The notes beneath the pieces were generated by a model, which did no database searches, was not told the DNA's origin, and saw nothing but the letters and a program-made list of their open reading frames with translations. Positions 59,620-64,000 of a stretch of 64,000 nucleotides of DNA are shown one piece after another. How positions within the stretch are numbered: position 1 is the stretch's first letter; each line of letters opens with the position of its first letter. This DNA is from Ophioderma brevispina (Eukaryota > Echinodermata > Ophiuroidea > Amphilepidida > Ophiodermatidae), in NCBI GenBank assembly GCA_023653785.1, contig JAMKCH010084967.1:124001-188000 (forward strand). The letters run 5' to 3'. A program made the translations under genes and the position numbers.

Positions 59620-59978
59620 TGGGCTCATGAACCTACTATGGAGTGAAACTCAAACTCCAATAACACTCCTGGAGTGTTTCGGAGTGTCGTGCACGTGGCC
59701 AGCTTCGGGGATAGTGAACAGGAGTGACCTCACAAGGTCCTCTTTATTACCAATTCCTGTGTTTAAATACCACGCGCGAAAGCACAGGCTAACCGGTAAG
59801 TTGACTTCCGTGGTCTACACTCCGATATGAAGAATTGTAGGAGAATTGTACAGGTGGAGATTTCATAGTTTTGGCATTGTGTGGAGCACAATTTGGAGTG
59901 ACGTAAAATAATTGGATTAAATTTCACCTCTGGAGTTCAAAACCTTTGGAGTTTTGGTGACCGTGTGAACATGGTTAC
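59620..59978. mobile_element. TIR element related to 32271-32927, copy 2
   Basis: The right end gagttttggtgaccgtgtga, followed by acatgg, matches 32898-32924. The left part has tggagtgaaactcaaactcc and cactcctggagtg, resembling the left arm of the other copy. The left terminus is uncertain. Confidence 0.45.
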
Positions 59979-59992
59979 TAGCCTCTTTACTA

Positions 59993-60939
59993 AGCACACT
60001 TTGTAACACATCTAAGTACAAAAGGTTTGAGTGATTAAATATGTTGACAGACTGACCGGAACCCCCTGAAACGCGATTCTTAAGTGCGGCAAGTGGTGCC
60101 TTAAGATAGGGGGGGTGGGGGGGGGGCCAAGACAAAGTTTGTACATGGTCAACTTTGTAAAATTGATCCAAATCATGTTGAAAAGTCACACCTATATTTT
60201 GTCGAAACAACAAGGATTCAGAAAAGGTATAGCTTTTAATATTACATCCCCTAAAGGTTCCGAGTTATAGGCGCAAACAGCAACATCAATAATAGGGTCA
60301 ATTTCATTTGTAACAGGGGTCAAATTTTAAATTTGCTCCGAGTTGGATAAAAAATGGTGCAATTATTGGTGGATTTCATGGATTAAAATACGGATAGTTT
60401 TGACTGTAAATTAAATGGTAGTTCCAATTTTAAGGGGGGGCAAAGAAGGTCCGACTTCAATGCATTCAATGGGGCTTGATGTTGTTACCCCCTACTTTCT
60501 TTTCTTAAGCAGAAAGAATGTTGAGACACTCAAAACTATTCCTTAATTTTATCCTATGAGCGTCACCAATACTTGGCACCATTTTTTTATCCAAATTCCG
60601 AGCATTTTTACGATTTGACCCCTTTTACCCCAAAACTGGAAAAATTGACCCTTTTTATTGATTTTTGCTGTTTTTAGCCTATAACTTGTCTGAAAGTTTA
60701 GGCTGTACTTATTACAAACTATACCTTTTCTGAATCCGTATGGTAGACACATAACATGTGTGCTTTTCAACATGATTGGATCATTTACAATTTTGCCCTG
60801 TACAAACTTTTTTTTTGCCCCCTCTCCTTAAGGCACCACTTGCGGCACTTAGAATCACGTTCTGGGGTTCCTGTCAGTCTGCACATATTTAATCATCACT
60901 CAAACCTTTTTGTACCTTGAATGTGTTACAAATTGTGCT
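59993..60939. mobile_element. Foldback element with ~250-bp arms
   Basis: The left arm contains acactttgtaacacat, aaaggtttgagtga and gcggcaagtggtgccttaag, then agcttttaatattac. The right arm holds the complements in reverse order: cttaaggcaccacttgc, tcactcaaacctttttgtac, atgtgttacaaattgtgct. A g/c-rich segment (60105-60127 with g; 60800-60830 with c) lies within the arms. TA precedes the left end and follows the right end. No transposase was seen. Confidence 0.85.
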
Positions 60940-63264
60940 AGCTCCTGGTTTTACTGACAACATTCTTAACTTCTGTCAACAAGCATACCAGGTGCACAAA
61001 TTAATGGGAGCAAGTGATGTCAAGCCACGAGCTTACAGTCAAGGAAATACAGTTATTAATACTCTTGCAGTTTTCACAAATTGTCAGCATCCAAATTAAT
61101 TTAAAAAGTACAGTGTGAGCAATAAAAACCCATAATTCAGGAAAGATTTTTTTTTTTCTCAAGGGTTAGCATTTTTGCTTGAATGTTTGCTGTGGTTGTT
61201 TACAGAATAAAACAGACTATCAGAAGATTTTTTTTTTTAAGATTTTTATTTGGTGCTTCGGACTTTGTGTTCATAAACTATGCCAATTTTGCGGGGAGAC
61301 CTAAAATTCTGTTTGGCCAATTTTTTAGCCTATACAATGCGAGAGAGACTGACACCGACGTTATACAATAAAACACATGATAGCAAGAAAGAACATCTGA
61401 CACTGTTGCAATTTCAGAATGTGTCGACTTCATCTCCACAAAAACATATCAGTTTTACTAAAACGATCTATTATGTAGAAAGTAAGTTAAAAGTAAAAAT
61501 ACTTCAACAAATTACCATGTTCAATCATAAATAGTCAGGTTATTGAAAATTCAATGTCGCAGTTCGTGAACATAATGAACCTGCTCAGAGATTTTTGTTT
61601 TACATCTATAGGTAATTATTAAAAAAAATTAACAATTCCACAATAAAAAATGTTGTATGGGGGATATTTTAGGAATAAAACTTTATTTCCATATAATAAA
61701 AGTTATTAAAAAGAAAAATACAAAAGTAAAAAACAAATGCAATATCAAAACAACAATTCTAACAAAATTAAAAATATTAAAATGATTAAACATGATTTAA
61801 ACTAGGGGGGGGGGGGGACTTGGGGAGGGGGGCTCCTTTTGTTCTTTTCAAGAGTTTCTAAAGTTTAAGCATTGTAGACGTAGACATAACTGTATATTAT
61901 TATAATAATACATTTTGTTATTATTCTTATTAATGTATTATTGTCTTAATCGTTGTGGTTTATTGCAGGGGCAATTTGAATGCTCTCCAAGCTTCTTTTT
62001 CCCTAGCTATCTATTTCCAACGGAGCCAATATTTGAAGCAATTCAGGGGGAAAAATGCCAATCGCGCACCCCCGTATTTGACCTCCTTGGTTTTTTTTGG
62101 AAAAAATTAACCAAAATATATATTAAAAACAATGGTAGTTCAACTGCATGATTTAGACTAAGGTAATCGTGTGACCGCCAGCTCAACACATTTCTTGATA
62201 TTGTTACCTTTCAGTGTAGGCAGTTTAAGTATGCTTTACATGCAGAGATGTTTACACACAAGACAAAATGGTCACTATGTTTGACAACAGGAAATGTTTG
62301 GATGCCGTATTTAGCTCAGCTTGTCCAATCTGCTGATTCTTGACCGTCATCTTGCACCGGTCATGGACACCCGGCTTCTACACTAGCGAATCGGTCTTGT
62401 GCAAGGGCAAAATATTGGACATTTTGGGTGTGTGGTACCAAAATATCTCTTTTAAAAATCACCACCCCTTGAATGATGGTGTTGCTAGATAATTACAGAT
62501 CAAGGACAGGGAATCGTTTATTTTGGGATAGCTCTTTGAAACTCCTGCCAGTGGCATAGGTGGAGGGCAAATAACAGTTGGGCACGTTTTTAAAGGTGGT
62601 TTTCTTTTGTTATCACGCAAATAGTATCACAGTTTATAGTCCACACCTTTATTTTTTGCTCTATGTGAGAATTAGTGCAGTTGGATTTGTTTGTTATGGA
62701 CTAAAAATACCTCAAAAATGGTTAAGCTGTAGATAGTTGATTTTTTCATAATTAAATTCAGGGGACCACCTGGTTTAAGTAACATGAATGTGCATGTAAA
62801 AGTAGAGTTTCATCAGCTTTTTGTAAGGTCTTGCGTTTTGGGGGGGGGGGGCTTCAGGTAAAATTGCCGGAAACCATTCTGAATCCTAAAAGGGGATGGA
62901 GCACGATCTTTGTATTATAAAGTTTTCATCGTGATAGAATGGCCTTCACCCAAAACCCCCCGTCTTTAAATTTTTGAGCTGATATTTCCAATCTGTGTTG
63001 ATCGTGAGAGCTAAAAACAGATTTTAAGGCCCCATATTTCCAAACCAAACATCCTTTAGGGTTAAATAAGAAAATAGTATTTTTTTTTCAGCTACTAAAC
63101 CTTGACCACTCCGTAACCTAAACATGTAGGGTACTGGGAAAAGGCATTAGGCATCGGGGCTTTTGTTTTTGGTTTGTTTTTATGGCCCTAAAAGGTGAAT
63201 CAATGAAAGAGTATATTGTGCGATTACTGAAAAAATATGACCAAAAGAAAATTGTCTGATTTTC
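60940..63264. other. Non-coding stretch, no gene supported
   Basis: AT-rich with poly-G runs at 61804-61817 and 62839-62849. A possible acceptor at about 61969 (ttattgcag) opens a frame, but its residues look random and no donor fits. No element ends were recognised. Confidence 0.45.
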
Positions 63265-63268
63265 TTAA

Positions 63269-63564
63269 AGGTGCGTTTGTTACGATGTCTTTGGGACCCC
63301 CCTATTTAACAGTAAGGAGTAGTCGATATTGTATCAGATGAAATGCCGTATTTTTCTCATGGTCTCCCTAAATTGAAAAAAAACCCCGACATTTGGTGGT
63401 TAACCATCAAAATCTTAGCACAGTATTGAATAGGGCTTTCCAAAGCATTATTGGTTGCCATCAAAAACCGCAAGTTGTTTCCCACGGTACTTGATGGGAT
63501 ATATTGCAAGTGCCAGCTCTCATCAAGTAGAGAACACAATACACATAAATCGGAACAAGCACCT
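63269..63564. mobile_element. TTAA-flanked MITE, family 4, copy 2
   Basis: TTAA at 63265-63268 and 63565-63568. The right end tcggaacaagcacct is identical to the family ends at 37864-38194. The left end aggtgcgtttgttacga has two changes or insertions. Shared interior words are ggttaaccat and caaaaccgcaag-like sequence on the opposite strand. Confidence 0.85.
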
Positions 63565-63569
63565 TTAAA

Positions 63570-64000
63570 GAATTGAAAGATTATTGCCTCTCAATTGCAC
63601 AATTTTTTGATATGCTGTTGTCGGGGGAAAGGAAATCGGGGTGGTCACACCATTTTAAGGTAGTGTGATATAAAACAAATTCTGCATGAGGTAGGATTCA
63701 GTGCTCCTAATGCATGTTTGGTAGACCCACTAAGGAATATTAATGCCTGACAATATTAGCTAACATATTATAGACAGTTCCAATTTACTAAAATTATCTT
63801 TTTCACATTCTTTGCTATCTCTCTCTCTCTTGCACTCTATACTCTCTATCAATCTGCTTCTCTCTCCCCTTAGTCTCCCTCTTTCTCATTCTTCTGTTTC
63901 CCTCTCTCTCTTTCCTTATTCTCTCAAAATGGACTTCCTGCTTTTGCTGCCATATTTACATTTCAGGGCAAAACATGACACAGTTTATTTATATGCTTGG
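63570..64000. other. Non-coding end of window with pyrimidine-rich tract
   Basis: 63815-63930 is a TC-rich tract (tctctctctctt and variants). An acceptor-like tttcag at about 63961-63966 precedes sequence with a stop in phase 0, so it does not continue the exon at 53325. Confidence 0.5.

Noticed and set aside
61969..62151. Frame after a ttattgcag acceptor
   Set aside because: The residues look random, AT-driven and Phe/Lys-rich, and no donor site fits.
63961..64000. Possible next exon after tttcag at the window end
   Set aside because: The exon at 53325 ends in phase 0, and phase 0 here meets a stop after three codons.

Overview
This is AT-rich eukaryotic intergenic or intronic DNA dominated by repeats. 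There is no operon, no dense coding and no bacterial signal. Spliceosomal splice sites, a tRNA-derived SINE, 3' ends of a LINE, an hAT-like element, a mariner derivative and many short TTAA-flanked inverted-repeat elements point to an animal. The repeat style would suit a marine invertebrate deuterostome (echinoderm or hemichordate), but nothing here proves the species.

Only one convincing protein-coding piece was found: a 132-bp phase-0 internal exon at 53325-53456 (+) encoding 44 residues of charged coiled coil. No flanking exon could be tied to it, so much of the window may be intron of that gene or of its neighbours. A GC-rich open stretch at 57544-58140 is a weaker candidate and is unrecognised.

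Layout. 1-1764: unremarkable DNA. 1765-16570: first copy of a long segmental duplication, itself holding an internal tandem duplication (2070-5411 and 5412-8790). 16600-36100: single-copy DNA peppered with short inverted-repeat elements, an hAT-like element (19195-20636), a LINE 3' end (28838-29075) and a complete mariner-derived element (29663-30805). 36108-45302: second, direct copy of the segmental duplication, carrying a SINE, a TTAA element, a TIR element packed with a ~109-bp minisatellite, and a CAGTCA-ended element. 45303-53300: nested transposons. 53325: the exon. 53460-64000: microsatellites, a second LINE end in opposite orientation, a large foldback element and long poly-G runs.

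Because the two duplicated blocks share a backbone but differ in insertions, each often serves as the empty site for the other. That allows several elements to be bounded without any database. Three runs of exactly 20 T sit at junctions of near-identical tandem copies (37108, 37494, 52207) and look like masked or filled assembly gaps. Duplications at those places should be treated as possible artefacts.
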